The notes: generated by a model from the sequence alone, not told the origin. 64,000 nt of DNA from Flavobacterium nackdongense (GCF_004355225.1 NZ_CP037933.1:3968001-4032000); one strand, 5' to 3'; shown: positions 9,804-20,036, counted from the first letter of the stretch. Numbers and translations are program-made.

Positions 9804-12236
9804 ATGGAACAAAAAATAATAAAATATATAGCACTGACAATCGCGTTTGCAGGTCAATTGTCTAATGCGCAACAAAAAGATAATATCTATAAAAAAGGTT
9901 GGATAGATTTCAATAAAAATGGAATTATGGATGTCTATGAAAATCCAAAAGCGACTTTAGAAAAAAGAGTCGAGGATTTGATTTCCCAAATGAACGTGGA
10001 CGAAAAAACCTGTCAAATGGCGACCTTGTATGGATATAAAAGGGTTTTAAAAGATTCGTTGCCAACACCAAATTGGAAAAATGAAATCTGGAAAGACGGA
10101 ATTGCCAATATCGACGAACAATTAAACGGTGTTGGACTTTTGACATCGAAAGGTAGAAATGCAGTTGTTTCAAAAAATCTTATTTATCCATTCAGCAACC
10201 ACGCCGAAGCTATCAACAAAACCCAACGTTGGTTTATCGAAGAAACGCGATTGGGCATCCCAGTAGATTTTACAAACGAAGGCATTCACGGTTTGAATCA
10301 TACCAAAGCTACACCACTTCCGGCACCGATAGGAATTGGTTCCACCTGGAATAAAGATTTGGTTTTGAAAGCGGGCCAAATTGTGGGTCGTGAAGCAAAG
10401 GCTTTGGGTTATACCAATGTTTATGCACCAATTTTAGATTTGGCCAGAGATCCAAGATGGGGTCGTGTTTTAGAAACCTACGGAGAAGATCCTTTTTTAG
10501 TAGGGGCTTTGGGTACCCAAATGGTCAAAGGAATTCAAAGTCAAGGTGTAGCTTCCACATTAAAACATTATGCTATTTACAGCATGCCAAAAGGAGGTCG
10601 TGACGGAAATGCCAGAACCGATCCGCATGTTAATCCGCGTGAATTGCACGAAATACATCTTTATCCGTTCAAAAAAGTGATACAAAATGCACAACCTATG
10701 GGTGTGATGAGTAGTTACAACGATTGGAATGGAGAACCAATAACTGCAAGTCATTATTTCCTGACACAACTATTACGTTGGGAATATGGTTTCAAAGGCT
10801 ATGTAGTGAGTGATAGTGAAGCGGTTGAATTTATTTATACCAAACACCAAATCGCTCCAACCTATCAAGATGGGGTACGACAAGTTGTTGAAGCGGGATT
10901 GAATGTTAGAACCCATTTCACCCCACCCAAAGATTATATTCTTCCTTTGCGAAATCTTGTCAATGAAGGAAAGTTGTCTATGAAACTTATAGATGAAAGA
11001 GTTGCCGAAGTCTTGAGAGTGAAATTCAGACTAGGACTCTTCGATACTCCTTATGTAGCAGATCCAAAAGCTGCCGATGCAATAGTTGGCGCCGATAAAA
11101 ATAAAGACTTTGTATTGGACATCCAAAAACAATCTTTGGTTTTGCTTAAAAATGAGGGTAATTTATTGCCATTGGATAAAACTAAAATCAAAAAAGTATT
11201 AGTTACCGGTCCTCTAGCTGCCGAAGAAAATTATATGGTGAGCCGTTACGGACCTCAAGAGCTCAAAAATACAACCGTTCTTGACGGAATCAAAGAATAT
11301 TTGGGTAAGGATGTTGCCGTAGATTATGCCAAAGGTTGTGATGCCGTTGATGCTAATTTTCCCGAAAGCGAACTGATAAATTTTCCTTTGACCACTACAG
11401 AAAAAAGTGATATTGATCAAGCCGTGCAATTGGCCAAACAAAATGACATCATTATTGTGGCTCTTGGCGAAGACGAAAAAACCACAGGCGAGAGTAAATC
11501 CAGAACTGGTCTTGATTTGCCAGGACGTCAACAACAATTATTGGAAGCCTTGTATGCTACTGGAAAACCAGTGGTTTTGGTACTAATAAACGGACAACCT
11601 TTGACCATTAATTGGGCGCAAAAATTCGTTCCTTCAATCTTGGAAGCTTGGTTTCCAAGTCATTTAGGAGGTAAAGCTATTGCCGACACATTATTTGGAG
11701 ATTATAATCCGGGAGGAAAATTGACCGTTACCTTCCCAAAATCAATGGGGCAAATTGAATTAAATTTCCCTTACAAACTAGGTTCTCATAACACGCAAGG
11801 AAATGAAGGACCCAACGGTTTTGGAAAAACAAGTGTAAATGGTGCATTGTATCCATTTGGATTTGGATTGAGTTATACTACTTTTGGCTATTCCGATTTA
11901 AAAGTAACGCCTACTAAATTGAATTCCCAAGCTGAAATAAAAGTTTCAGTAAATGTTACCAATACCGGAAAACGCACTGGTGATGAGGTAGTACAATTGT
12001 ACATCAGCGACAAGATTGCTAGTGTGGTAACTTATGATTCTGTATTGAGAGGATTCGAACGAGTGACGCTTCAAGCCGGAGAAACTAAAACAGTCAATTT
12101 CACATTACAGCCATCTGACTTGATGTTATTGGATAAAAATATGAAATGGACAGTAGAACATGGAGATTTTGAAATCAAGATTGGAGCATCTTCTGAAGAT
12201 ATAAAATTGAAAGAGCGCATTACGATTTTGCCTTAA
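9804..12236 (+). CDS. GH3-family beta-glycosidase with N-terminal EF-hand-like segment
   Basis: Periplasmic exo-beta-glycosidase of 810 aa with signal peptide (cleavage after SNAQ). An EF-hand-like DFNKNGIMDVYE near residues 35-46 is common in Bacteroidetes GH3 proteins. The two-domain GH3 core is followed by a fibronectin-III-like C-terminal domain (VNVTNTGKRTGDEVVQLY). The nucleophile Asp337 lies in VVSDSEAVEF rather than the commoner SDW; the SDSEA form is frequent in Bacteroidetes beta-glucosidase/xylosidase-type enzymes. KHYAIYSMPKGGRD carries the KH(Y/F) substrate motif. It lies 50 bp after the GH2 gene in the same unit. Beta-glucosidase or beta-xylosidase activity is likely; which one is unresolved. 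Confidence 0.92.
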   Translation: MEQKIIKYIALTIAFAGQLSNAQQKDNIYKKGWIDFNKNGIMDVYENPKATLEKRVEDLISQMNVDEKTCQMATLYGYKRVLKDSLPTPNWKNEIWKDGIANIDEQLNGVGLLTSKGRNAVVSKNLIYPFSNHAEAINKTQRWFIEETRLGIPVDFTNEGIHGLNHTKATPLPAPIGIGSTWNKDLVLKAGQIVGREAKALGYTNVYAPILDLARDPRWGRVLETYGEDPFLVGALGTQMVKGIQSQGVASTLKHYAIYSMPKGGRDGNARTDPHVNPRELHEIHLYPFKKVIQNAQPMGVMSSYNDWNGEPITASHYFLTQLLRWEYGFKGYVVSDSEAVEFIYTKHQIAPTYQDGVRQVVEAGLNVRTHFTPPKDYILPLRNLVNEGKLSMKLIDERVAEVLRVKFRLGLFDTPYVADPKAADAIVGADKNKDFVLDIQKQSLVLLKNEGNLLPLDKTKIKKVLVTGPLAAEENYMVSRYGPQELKNTTVLDGIKEYLGKDVAVDYAKGCDAVDANFPESELINFPLTTTEKSDIDQAVQLAKQNDIIIVALGEDEKTTGESKSRTGLDLPGRQQQLLEALYATGKPVVLVLINGQPLTINWAQKFVPSILEAWFPSHLGGKAIADTLFGDYNPGGKLTVTFPKSMGQIELNFPYKLGSHNTQGNEGPNGFGKTSVNGALYPFGFGLSYTTFGYSDLKVTPTKLNSQAEIKVSVNVTNTGKRTGDEVVQLYISDKIASVVTYDSVLRGFERVTLQAGETKTVNFTLQPSDLMLLDKNMKWTVEHGDFEIKIGASSEDIKLKERITILP

Positions 12237-12343
12237 AAAAATGAAGTTATTGAACGCTACAAATTACTAAATATTTGAAATATTTAAATTCCCAAAACAC
12301 TAATTCAATTGAATGAATTAATATTGTAAAAAAAAATAAAACT

Positions 12344-13462
12344 ATGTTTAAAATTCGTCCTTTTTTTATGCTGTTTGTTATCGTTACTATCTGTAATGCT
12401 CAAGATAAGCCTAGCCCTTTACCTATTGCAGATGAAGTTGTAAATTACAAAATCGAGCAGGTCGCTTCTGGAATCATTATTCCGTGGGGAATGGCAATGT
12501 TACCTGATGGCACTTTATTGGTGACAGAAAAAAGCGGCACTCTTTTTCATGTCAAAAATGGTGTAAATACAGCAGTTAAAAATGTTCCGAAAGTCTACAA
12601 AAGAGGACAAGGAGGATTGTTGGATATTGCCTTGCATCCCAATTACGAAAAAAACGGTTGGATTTACATCAGCTTTTCATCAGAAGATGTTGAGGGAGAG
12701 GGAGGAAATACAAAGATAATCCGGGCAAAATTAGTTGACGAAGGTTTGACCGAAATTCAAGAATTATACAAAGCAACACCCAACACGACTGGTCCGAATC
12801 ATTTTGGTTCGCGCATCGCCTTTGATAATGAGGGCTATCTTTATTTTAGTATTGGTGAAAGAGATAAAAAATTCGAAAATCCTCAAGATATAACCCGTGA
12901 CGGAGGAAAAATATATCGTTTGTATGATGATGGTCGAATTCCGGCAGATAATCCATTTGTTGGTAAACCTGGAGCAAAAGAAGCTATTTTTTCTTATGGA
13001 CATCGCAATCCGCAGGGATTGGCAAAACATCCTGTAACTGGTGCAATTTGGGAACACGAACACGGACCACAAGGTGGCGATGAAATCAATATTATTAAAA
13101 AAGGGGCCAATTATGGCTGGCCAGTAATCACTTACGGAATTGATTATGATGGCAAAATCATAAGTGACATCACTGAAAAAGAAGGCATGGAACAACCCAT
13201 CCATTATTGGCTTCCATCAATTGCTCCAGGTGGGATGGTTTTTGTGACAAGTAATCGCTACCCTGATTGGAAGGGGAATTTGCTTGTGGGAGCTATGAAA
13301 TTCAAATACCTGGAATTACTGAAATTGAAAGACAATAAAGTAATCGGCAGACAAAAAATAGCAACAGAAATAGGCCGATTGCGAAACGTAATCCAAGCTA
13401 ATGACGGTTACATTTATATAGCTGTAGAACAAAAAGGAATCTTTAAAATTATACCTAATTAA
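12344..13462 (+). CDS. PQQ-type soluble sugar dehydrogenase (Asd/GDH-B-like beta-propeller)
   Basis: Exported (signal to about CNAQ) six-bladed propeller of 372 aa in the glucose/sorbosone dehydrogenase family, which oxidises aldoses to lactones using PQQ. Motifs seen: WGMAMLPDGTLLVTEK, GGLLDIALHPNY, NHFGSRIAFDNEGYLYF, SYGHRNPQGLAKHP, EHEHGPQGGDEINI and GANYGWPVI. These give the His and Arg residues that hold PQQ and calcium in the family. The cytochrome c gene starts 3 bp after its stop, so an electron path from sugar to the respiratory chain is likely. No PQQ biosynthesis gene is in the window. Position within a glycosidase operon suggests it acts on released mono- or disaccharides in the periplasm. 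Confidence 0.85.
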   Translation: MFKIRPFFMLFVIVTICNAQDKPSPLPIADEVVNYKIEQVASGIIIPWGMAMLPDGTLLVTEKSGTLFHVKNGVNTAVKNVPKVYKRGQGGLLDIALHPNYEKNGWIYISFSSEDVEGEGGNTKIIRAKLVDEGLTEIQELYKATPNTTGPNHFGSRIAFDNEGYLYFSIGERDKKFENPQDITRDGGKIYRLYDDGRIPADNPFVGKPGAKEAIFSYGHRNPQGLAKHPVTGAIWEHEHGPQGGDEINIIKKGANYGWPVITYGIDYDGKIISDITEKEGMEQPIHYWLPSIAPGGMVFVTSNRYPDWKGNLLVGAMKFKYLELLKLKDNKVIGRQKIATEIGRLRNVIQANDGYIYIAVEQKGIFKIIPN

Positions 13463-13465
13463 TGC

Positions 13466-13933
13466 ATGGTTTTAAATAAATTATATTTTTTGATTAGCCC
13501 ATTTTTAATCGGGTTTCTTTATGTAGGTATATCTGATTCGGTTTCAAGCCGAAGTATTGATAATAAATATACAGCAGTTGTAGTTCCCCAGGAAAAATCA
13601 AATTTACAAAAAAGCATCACTAGAGGCAAAGAGGTTTACACCGATTTCTGTATGCAATGTCATTTGGCAACAGGGAAAGGCGATTTGGTTAATTTCCCCC
13701 CACTTGACGGTTCAGATTGGCTTGTCAAAAAGCGAAAACAAAGCATTCATGCAGTCAAATATGGACAAACGGGAGAAGTCATTGTTAAAGGCAAAAAGTT
13801 CAACAACATAATGCCTCTATTAGGACTTTCAGATCAGGAAGTAGCCGATGTTTTAAATTTTGTTATGAATTCGTGGAGCAATAAGCAAAAGAAAATGGTA
13901 ACAGTAGAAGAAGTTAAAGCTGTTGCTAATTAG
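13466..13933 (+). CDS. Class I c-type cytochrome, partner of the sugar dehydrogenase
   Basis: Periplasmic monohaem cytochrome of 155 aa. An N-terminal hydrophobic segment (residues 4-22) is a signal or anchor. The haem site is CMQCH (residues 62-66) and the likely sixth ligand is Met116 (NNIMPLLGLSDQEVADVLNF), the pattern of the family. It starts 3 bp after the dehydrogenase stop, which argues for translational coupling and a role as electron acceptor for the sugar oxidation. No second haem site is seen. Confidence 0.88.
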   Translation: MVLNKLYFLISPFLIGFLYVGISDSVSSRSIDNKYTAVVVPQEKSNLQKSITRGKEVYTDFCMQCHLATGKGDLVNFPPLDGSDWLVKKRKQSIHAVKYGQTGEVIVKGKKFNNIMPLLGLSDQEVADVLNFVMNSWSNKQKKMVTVEEVKAVAN

Positions 13934-14059
13934 TAAACATTAATTTTGAACTTCAAATTGAATACTCTACGTATGCGAATTGCAGTAAAAATCCAGAAAC
14001 TGCATTTTGGAATGCTATCCAAATTACAACTATGGTCTAAGATTCTAATAACCAACTGA

Positions 14060-16198
14060 ATGAAAAACAAATTAATTGTATTAAGTATTCTGTCTTTGTT
14101 TTTTTTGTGTGGCTGTTCAACCACCAAAAAAATAGTGCTAAGCAATCAATCCTTAAATGGTCAATGGCAGATAACTGAAACTGCTTCGGGCGAAGAAATT
14201 CCAAAATCATTTCCAAGTACAATTCAAGTTCCCTCTTTTATAGATTTGGCTCAACCCGCATTTCCAAAATTAAACTTCCCAAAAGATAGTTCTCGTTATT
14301 TTTGGTATCGTAAAGAGTTTACAGTTGACCATAAAAATGCAGAACGTGTTGAACTTGAATTGCGCAAAGTAAAATACGGCGCTCATGTATTTGTCAATGG
14401 CAAGAAAGTAGGAGTTCAAAATATTTGTTTTTCCTCTATTCGAATGAATATTAAAGAATTTTTAAATAAGGGTAATGAAAAAAACGAACTAATAATCAGA
14501 ATTGGAACACGTGAAAATTTACCTAGCACTGTAATTAGTGGAGCAGATTTTGAAAAAAAGACCTTTTTTCCGGGTATATTTGATGATGTTAGTCTTTTGC
14601 TTAAAAACTCCCCGTATATCGAAAACGTACAAATTGTACCCGATATTGATAAGAATCAAGTGCGTGCTTATGTAGAAATAAAACGGAACAACACAGCGCC
14701 AATTAGCATCAACTATCAAATAGTTGAACATAAAACGCATAAAATTGTAAAAAGCGGAAATGCTAAAATTTCAAACGATTTGATAGCTAATAACACTTTC
14801 GAATTAGAAATCCCTTTCGAAAATTTTGAACTTTGGAGTCCCGAAAATCCATTTCTGTACGAATTAAAATTATCTTCAGATGCTGATACCGAAACCACAA
14901 GATTTGGTATGCGAAGTTTTTCTGTCGATAATAAAAACAAACAATTTTTACTGAATAACAAACCGTACTTTATGTTAGGGACCAATGTGGCCACCTACCG
15001 TTTTTTTGAAGATGAAAACAGAGGTTATTTGCCTTGGGACGAAGCCTGGGTTCGAAAATTATTTACACAATTCAAATCTATGAATTGGAATTCATTTCGT
15101 TTTCACGTTGGACCAGCGCCCGATTTTTGGTATGATTTGGCAGACGAAATGGGGTTGTTAATTCAAGACGAATACGCCGTATGGTACGGAAAAGGAGGGC
15201 TTTCGTCATTGGATAAAAAAATTACAACCGATCAACTTGCTCTTGAATACGAGCATTGGATGCGTGACCGTTGGAATCATCCATCCATTGTAATTTTTGA
15301 TGCTCAAAATGAAACGCTTTCAAGAATTACGGGGCCAGCGATAGAAAAAGTACGAGGATTAGATCATTCGAACAGACCTTGGGATAATGGGTATACAAAG
15401 CCAATGCGTGAAACAGATATTATTGAGGCTCATCCATATCTTTTTTATCCCTACCATTTAAAAGATGCCAAAGTTCCCGAAGAAGGAATTATGAAAGCCC
15501 TTCTTGGAAAAGTCAGAATGCCCTCAAATGACCCGAACGAACAAGACCCTTCAGCAGATGGCAAACGATATGAAAATGCGGTTTTATTGAATGAATACGG
15601 TTGGTTATGGCTCAACAGGGATGGTAGTCCAACGACTCTTTCAGAAAATGTATATAAATTAGTATTCAAAGAAGCAAAAACCGCCGAGGATCATTTTGTG
15701 GTCTATTCCCAAACTATGGCAGCTTTAACCGAATATTGGAGAGCACATAAAAAAGTAGCAGGAATTTTGCATTTTGCCGGATTGACCTATTCAAGGCCTC
15801 ATGAGCCAAGAGGCGAAACAAGTGACTGTTTTAAAGATTTACAAAGTCTCGAATTCAATGAAAATTTCTTGAAATATGTGAAGCCAGCCTTTAGCAAAGT
15901 GGCGATTATGGTAGATACTTCGGAGAAAGAATACAAAGTTGGACAAAAATTAGACCTTCCTATTTATATAATTAATGATGATTCTAAAACTTGGAAAGGG
16001 AATTTAAAAATTGCCTTATTTAGTAATGAAACACAAATCAAGGACTGGAATATGTCCTCAGAAGTGCTAAACAATACCGTTAAAATTGAAAACACAATTA
16101 TAGAATTGCCCAATACTATTGGTAAATACCAGCTTCGAGTTAGCTTAAATTATAATGGTGAAGAAGTTACATCGTATCGTAATTTGAACCTCAAATGA
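14060..16198 (+). CDS. GH2-family beta-glycosidase, lipoprotein
   Basis: Exo-beta-glycosidase of 712 aa carrying a lipoprotein signal (FFLCGCS, Cys19). Jelly-roll sugar-binding domain at about 30-190, immunoglobulin-like 190-295, TIM barrel 295-610, and a short C-terminal beta domain. Acid/base Glu418 (FDAQNETL) and nucleophile Glu512 (LLNEYGWLWL) are present. It diverges clearly from the first GH2 of the unit, so it probably has a different linkage or sugar preference. It lies 126 bp after the cytochrome gene with no terminator between, and is the last gene of the unit. Confidence 0.88.
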   Translation: MKNKLIVLSILSLFFLCGCSTTKKIVLSNQSLNGQWQITETASGEEIPKSFPSTIQVPSFIDLAQPAFPKLNFPKDSSRYFWYRKEFTVDHKNAERVELELRKVKYGAHVFVNGKKVGVQNICFSSIRMNIKEFLNKGNEKNELIIRIGTRENLPSTVISGADFEKKTFFPGIFDDVSLLLKNSPYIENVQIVPDIDKNQVRAYVEIKRNNTAPISINYQIVEHKTHKIVKSGNAKISNDLIANNTFELEIPFENFELWSPENPFLYELKLSSDADTETTRFGMRSFSVDNKNKQFLLNNKPYFMLGTNVATYRFFEDENRGYLPWDEAWVRKLFTQFKSMNWNSFRFHVGPAPDFWYDLADEMGLLIQDEYAVWYGKGGLSSLDKKITTDQLALEYEHWMRDRWNHPSIVIFDAQNETLSRITGPAIEKVRGLDHSNRPWDNGYTKPMRETDIIEAHPYLFYPYHLKDAKVPEEGIMKALLGKVRMPSNDPNEQDPSADGKRYENAVLLNEYGWLWLNRDGSPTTLSENVYKLVFKEAKTAEDHFVVYSQTMAALTEYWRAHKKVAGILHFAGLTYSRPHEPRGETSDCFKDLQSLEFNENFLKYVKPAFSKVAIMVDTSEKEYKVGQKLDLPIYIINDDSKTWKGNLKIALFSNETQIKDWNMSSEVLNNTVKIENTIIELPNTIGKYQLRVSLNYNGEEVTSYRNLNLK

Positions 16199-16346
16199 TG
16201 TGAATAAACTAGAATCGATGCTAGGATCGTTGTGATTCAATGTACAGCTATCAGAAGTTATTTTAAATCACATAGTAGTATTGCTGCTATTTCTTTTGTA
16301 TTTAAAAAAGCAGTCGAAATTACTATTTTAGAAAGGTTTTTGGTAT

Positions 16347-18434
16347 TTATTTTAAAAGGTAAGTAAACGTTATTCCCCCGTAAAAATTTCTGGGGTTTCC
16401 AGGATAGTAATATCGTGGTAAAGCAGTTCCAAAAGCAACCGCATTAGGCAAAATACTAGATGAATATTTTTCGTTCAAGATGTTTTGCATTCCAGTATTT
16501 ATTTCTGTTTTTAACTTTTTTAGGAATGTAAAAGTATAAGCCACTTTTGCATCCAATAATTGGTAACTTTTGGTGTATTTTGAGTTGGGATCATTCATAG
16601 GCATTTTACCAAAGAAACCATAATTGGCATTGAAGTTCAAACCAAAATTAGTGCTCAAATCAAACCCTGAATTCCATTGAACATTGGGTACGGCGGGAAG
16701 TTCGTTTCCAGAAAAGTCGTTGCTTTTATCAACAAACTCGGTAAACATAAAATTATTTATTGTTCCGGAACAATACGGCTGCATTTGGAGGTATGTATTT
16801 GGATTCCATTTGTAATTCACCAAAAATTCAATCCCTTGATGGGAACTTTCGCCAGCATTTATTCCCATATATTGATCCTCTGCAATCCTGCGAGCTACTA
16901 ATAAGTTTTCGACAAACATTTTGTAAAATACCAGCTCGGTATAAAGTTTGGAATTTAGAAAATTACCTTTGAAACCCAATTCATAATTAATGCCTATTTC
17001 TGGTTTTAAATTGGTGTTGATTTGTCCTTCGGGTGTTAATGTTTCGGCAACGGTTGGGGTCGAAAAACCTTTGCTGATGGAGGCAAATATGTTTTTCCCT
17101 TTCGATAATTGGTAAGAAAGACCCAAGCGTGGCGACCAAATAGTGCCGAAAGTATAACTCTTTTCCTCCGTAATATTGGCATTAAAAACATCATTAAGTT
17201 CATAATTAGTAGTATTATAGGAAAGTCCAGATTCTAAATATAATTTTTTTAGTAGTTGCATATTCATTTGCACAAATACATTCGAGTTGCTTCTTTTTTG
17301 GTCGATTGCACTAAATTGATCTCCTTGAATACTTCCTTGCCCCGGTTGTGATTTGTATAGATTTTTATAAAGAGCATAATCATAATTTTCAGACATATAT
17401 TCTATTCCCATACTAAAAGTGGTAGGAAATGAAAATAGGCTAGTTGTATGATTGACTTTGGTTCGAAAGCCAAGAGCACTACTTTTGTCTTCCAAAATAT
17501 CAAAAGGGCGTGCTTCATATCCGTTTTTGGTAGCAGAAAATACACTAGTATTCAGAGCCCAATTTTTTGAAAAAAGATGTTGGTATCCCAATCCAATCAA
17601 TGCTTTGTCGTAAGATTCGTATCCTTGGGCAGCTTCCCAAGTTGGAGCGGCTATTTCGGGAGTAGTGTTGTAGTCTGTTTCGTTTATAGAACTCGGAATA
17701 TATGCTTTAAGTTTTGTGCCAATAGCAAAAAGGGACAAAGTACCATTTTTAGAAATTTGATATTTTCCGAACAAGTTGAATGACTGACGATCATAATTGC
17801 TATTTGACCGATAACCTTCATTTTGTAGCAGATTGTAATTGGCGTAAAGATTAGATTTTTCATCACTATATCCGGCAGTAATGGTCTGTTTTAACAACTC
17901 AAAACTGCCTAAGGTTGTTCCGGTTTTTACAAATGCATTTTCATTGGGAGTTTTAGTTGCCAATACATTAATTACGCCACCAAGTCCGGCTCCAAAACTG
18001 GTTGAATTGGGACCTTTTATTATTTCGATACTTCCTATGGCTTCTAAATCGATGTCTTCCAATGTGGTTTCTCCTTCGGCACTAGTCAGCGGAATTTCTT
18101 CAAAATAGGCTTTGATTCGAGTAGTACTGTATTGTGATCTTGAACCAATGCCTCTAATGGTAATCTTGTTGGTATTCAAAGAACCTTGTTGCATATATAC
18201 CCCCGGGATTTTGTTGAGAATTGGGGTAAGAATGACGCCATCGGCTTGTTTGATTTCCTTTTCGGTGATGATGGAAACGGAGGACGCCGAATTTTGAATG
18301 GAACTTTGGATGGGTAAACTTTTTACAATCAATTCCGAAAGTCCAATTGTGTCATTTTTTACCTGTGCCAAAATAGGATGAGAACACAAAAAGAACAAAA
18401 TACAAACAAAAAAGAAGGAGTTAATTTTTAACAT
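16347..18434 (-). CDS. TonB-dependent outer-membrane receptor (not SusC type)
   Basis: Outer-membrane beta-barrel transporter of 695 aa. A signal peptide (cleavage after ILAQ) is followed by a plug domain at about 45-165 (SVSIITEKEIKQADG, ITIRGIGSR, IEIIKGPNS, GGVINV) and a barrel ending in an aromatic C-terminal strand (YGGITFTYLLK). It lacks the N-terminal carboxypeptidase-like domain of SusC and has no SusD beside it, so it resembles siderophore/vitamin-type receptors. It is convergent with the GH2 gene before it and has its own promoter without the locus operators. It may import an oligosaccharide, a metal or cofactor (PQQ is conceivable), or be unrelated to the locus. Confidence 0.88.
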   Translation of the reverse strand: MLKINSFFFVCILFFLCSHPILAQVKNDTIGLSELIVKSLPIQSSIQNSASSVSIITEKEIKQADGVILTPILNKIPGVYMQQGSLNTNKITIRGIGSRSQYSTTRIKAYFEEIPLTSAEGETTLEDIDLEAIGSIEIIKGPNSTSFGAGLGGVINVLATKTPNENAFVKTGTTLGSFELLKQTITAGYSDEKSNLYANYNLLQNEGYRSNSNYDRQSFNLFGKYQISKNGTLSLFAIGTKLKAYIPSSINETDYNTTPEIAAPTWEAAQGYESYDKALIGLGYQHLFSKNWALNTSVFSATKNGYEARPFDILEDKSSALGFRTKVNHTTSLFSFPTTFSMGIEYMSENYDYALYKNLYKSQPGQGSIQGDQFSAIDQKRSNSNVFVQMNMQLLKKLYLESGLSYNTTNYELNDVFNANITEEKSYTFGTIWSPRLGLSYQLSKGKNIFASISKGFSTPTVAETLTPEGQINTNLKPEIGINYELGFKGNFLNSKLYTELVFYKMFVENLLVARRIAEDQYMGINAGESSHQGIEFLVNYKWNPNTYLQMQPYCSGTINNFMFTEFVDKSNDFSGNELPAVPNVQWNSGFDLSTNFGLNFNANYGFFGKMPMNDPNSKYTKSYQLLDAKVAYTFTFLKKLKTEINTGMQNILNEKYSSSILPNAVAFGTALPRYYYPGNPRNFYGGITFTYLLK

Positions 18435-18474
18435 TTTTTTTAATTTTTATACTAAATCTAGCAATGTATTCAGG

Positions 18475-18482
18475 CAAATCTA
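18475..18482 (-). promoter_or_regulatory. -7 box of the TonB receptor gene
   Basis: TAGATTTG on the minus strand matches the Bacteroidetes TAnnTTTG -7 element about 41 bp before the start codon. No class A or B operator repeat is seen near it. Confidence 0.45.
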
Positions 18483-18664
18483 GTCCGTTTTTTTGCAATT
18501 TCAAAACCTCAAAGAGGTCAGCTTTTGAACATTGATCGAAAGCAGTTCTTTTATATTTTTTTTATAGTTTTTTGTTTATTGCTTGTTCTACTTGAATTGG
18601 GAGATTAGAGTATTTTTTGAAAAACTTCTTTTGGTCTAATTTTACTAATCAAAGTGATACATAC

Positions 18665-18722
18665 AAACCCCTAAATAGGAATTATTGTCCCCCTTTTTAG
18701 TGTGCAAATTCACCCAAATTTG
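18665..18722 (+). promoter_or_regulatory. Class A operator and -7 box before the 392-aa secreted protein
   Basis: AAACCCCTAAATAGG, then AATTATT and TGTCCCCCTTTTTAG; the C runs start 21 bp apart. TTTG of the -7 box begins 54 bases after the first A. Nearly the same block occurs at 23705 and 27989. Confidence 0.7.
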
Positions 18723-18767
18723 TAATTATAAACAACCTTATAATAACAATTTTAAAAACAATTACAA

Positions 18768-19946
18768 ATGAAAAAAAACTTACTTAGTCAAACAATTTTA
18801 GCAGGTATTACAATGGTATTACTATGCTCCAACTTTAGCTTTGGACAACAGGTTATAGGTGAATTCTCTGTTATGGATGGAGGTTTTGAAGGTCAAATAT
18901 TAGGACCGGTGACTTCTAGTGCTGTTAGTTCTGTAAATTGGACAGCAACAAATACGGGCCTTGCGGGTAGTACGGGTAGTGGTATAAAAGATATTCTTAA
19001 TACTGTTGGTGGAGCGCGTTCAGGAAATAACTTTGCTACCTTTTCTCCAGCTACAAATCAAAACGCTAGATTGACAAGTCCTACAACAACAGCACTTCTT
19101 GCAAGTACTAAATATACGGTACAGTATTATGCAAAATCTACTTTGAACCCTACAACAATATTGGGTGGTGCTTTGTATTCTAATGCGACTACAATAAACG
19201 TCAGTGCAACACCAACAACTTCTATTTGGACTGCTGACACTTGGTTTAAGGTGAGTGTAACAATTACTGCTACGGCTACAACTCCTACTTTTGCAGCAGT
19301 TCGATTTAGTGCTAACAATGCTACATTAGGATTAGGGGATTTATCTGTAGATGATTTTGTTGTCTACGCAGGTGACGCTGATGTTACTGCTCCAGAAGCT
19401 CCGTCTGCTGCTACAGTTAGTGGTTCAAGTATAAGTTGGACAGCACCGGGAACTGGTGTTGATGGCGGTGGGTACATAGTGGTTCGTTATGCTACAAATC
19501 CAAATGCAGATAATGACCCAAATCAAAACGGAATATATGCCGTGGGTAATACAATAACAAACGGAACAGGTTCTTTAGTGGGAACTGTAGCTTATGTAGG
19601 TACCGCAACTTCTTTTACTGATACTGCGGCTGGGACTTACTATAAAGTGTATACTGTAGATAAAGCGTTCAATTATTCTGCTGAAGGAGGAACTTTGGGA
19701 ACTGCAAAATTTAATACAAATAAAGTGAGTTTGTATCCAAATCCTGCTTCGAGAGAATTTAAAGTAACATCAGTTCACAATATAGACAAAATTACTATCT
19801 TCAATACATTAGGACAAAAAATGCTCGAATCAAGACCAAACAAAGTGGAAGCTTCTGTTGATGTATCTTCATTCGCAAATGGTTTGTATTTAATTCAAGT
19901 AGATGCTGACGGAAATTCAATGACTCAAAAATTAATGAAAAACTAA
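18768..19946 (+). CDS. T9SS-secreted protein made almost only of the locus-specific repeated module
   Basis: Secreted protein of 392 aa with no recognisable catalytic domain. A signal peptide (to about FSFGQQ) is followed by a jelly-roll-like module at about 30-205 (GEFSVMDGGFEGQ ... LSVDDFVVYAG) that resembles CBM4/9-type lectin folds. A fibronectin-III-like domain (TAPEAPSAATVSG ... YKVYTVDKAFNYSAE, about 207-310) and a T9SS sorting tail from about 322 (VSLYPNPASREF ... LIQVDADGNS) complete it. The same two-domain module is found in the 937-aa and 1286-aa neighbours. It is probably surface-exposed or released and binds polysaccharide, taking the place a SusD or SGBP lectin would have; this is inference. 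A class A operator precedes it. Confidence 0.8.
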   Translation: MKKNLLSQTILAGITMVLLCSNFSFGQQVIGEFSVMDGGFEGQILGPVTSSAVSSVNWTATNTGLAGSTGSGIKDILNTVGGARSGNNFATFSPATNQNARLTSPTTTALLASTKYTVQYYAKSTLNPTTILGGALYSNATTINVSATPTTSIWTADTWFKVSVTITATATTPTFAAVRFSANNATLGLGDLSVDDFVVYAGDADVTAPEAPSAATVSGSSISWTAPGTGVDGGGYIVVRYATNPNADNDPNQNGIYAVGNTITNGTGSLVGTVAYVGTATSFTDTAAGTYYKVYTVDKAFNYSAEGGTLGTAKFNTNKVSLYPNPASREFKVTSVHNIDKITIFNTLGQKMLESRPNKVEASVDVSSFANGLYLIQVDADGNSMTQKLMKN

Positions 19947-20002
19947 TTTGATTAAAATTAATTTAAGTCCTAATATTCTTTGGATAAGATAATATCCATT
20001 AT

Positions 20003-20036
20003 AAAACAGCATCAAAATTATTTTTGATGCTGTTTT
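20003..20036 (+). terminator. Terminator of the 392-aa protein gene
   Basis: Strong hairpin: AAAACAGCATCAAAA (20003-20017) pairs with TTTTTGATGCTGTTTT (20021-20036), 57 bp after the stop codon. Confidence 0.8.

Noticed and set aside
16347..18434. SusC-type receptor
   Set aside because: It lacks the N-terminal carboxypeptidase-like domain, is about 300 residues shorter than SusC proteins and has no SusD neighbour.
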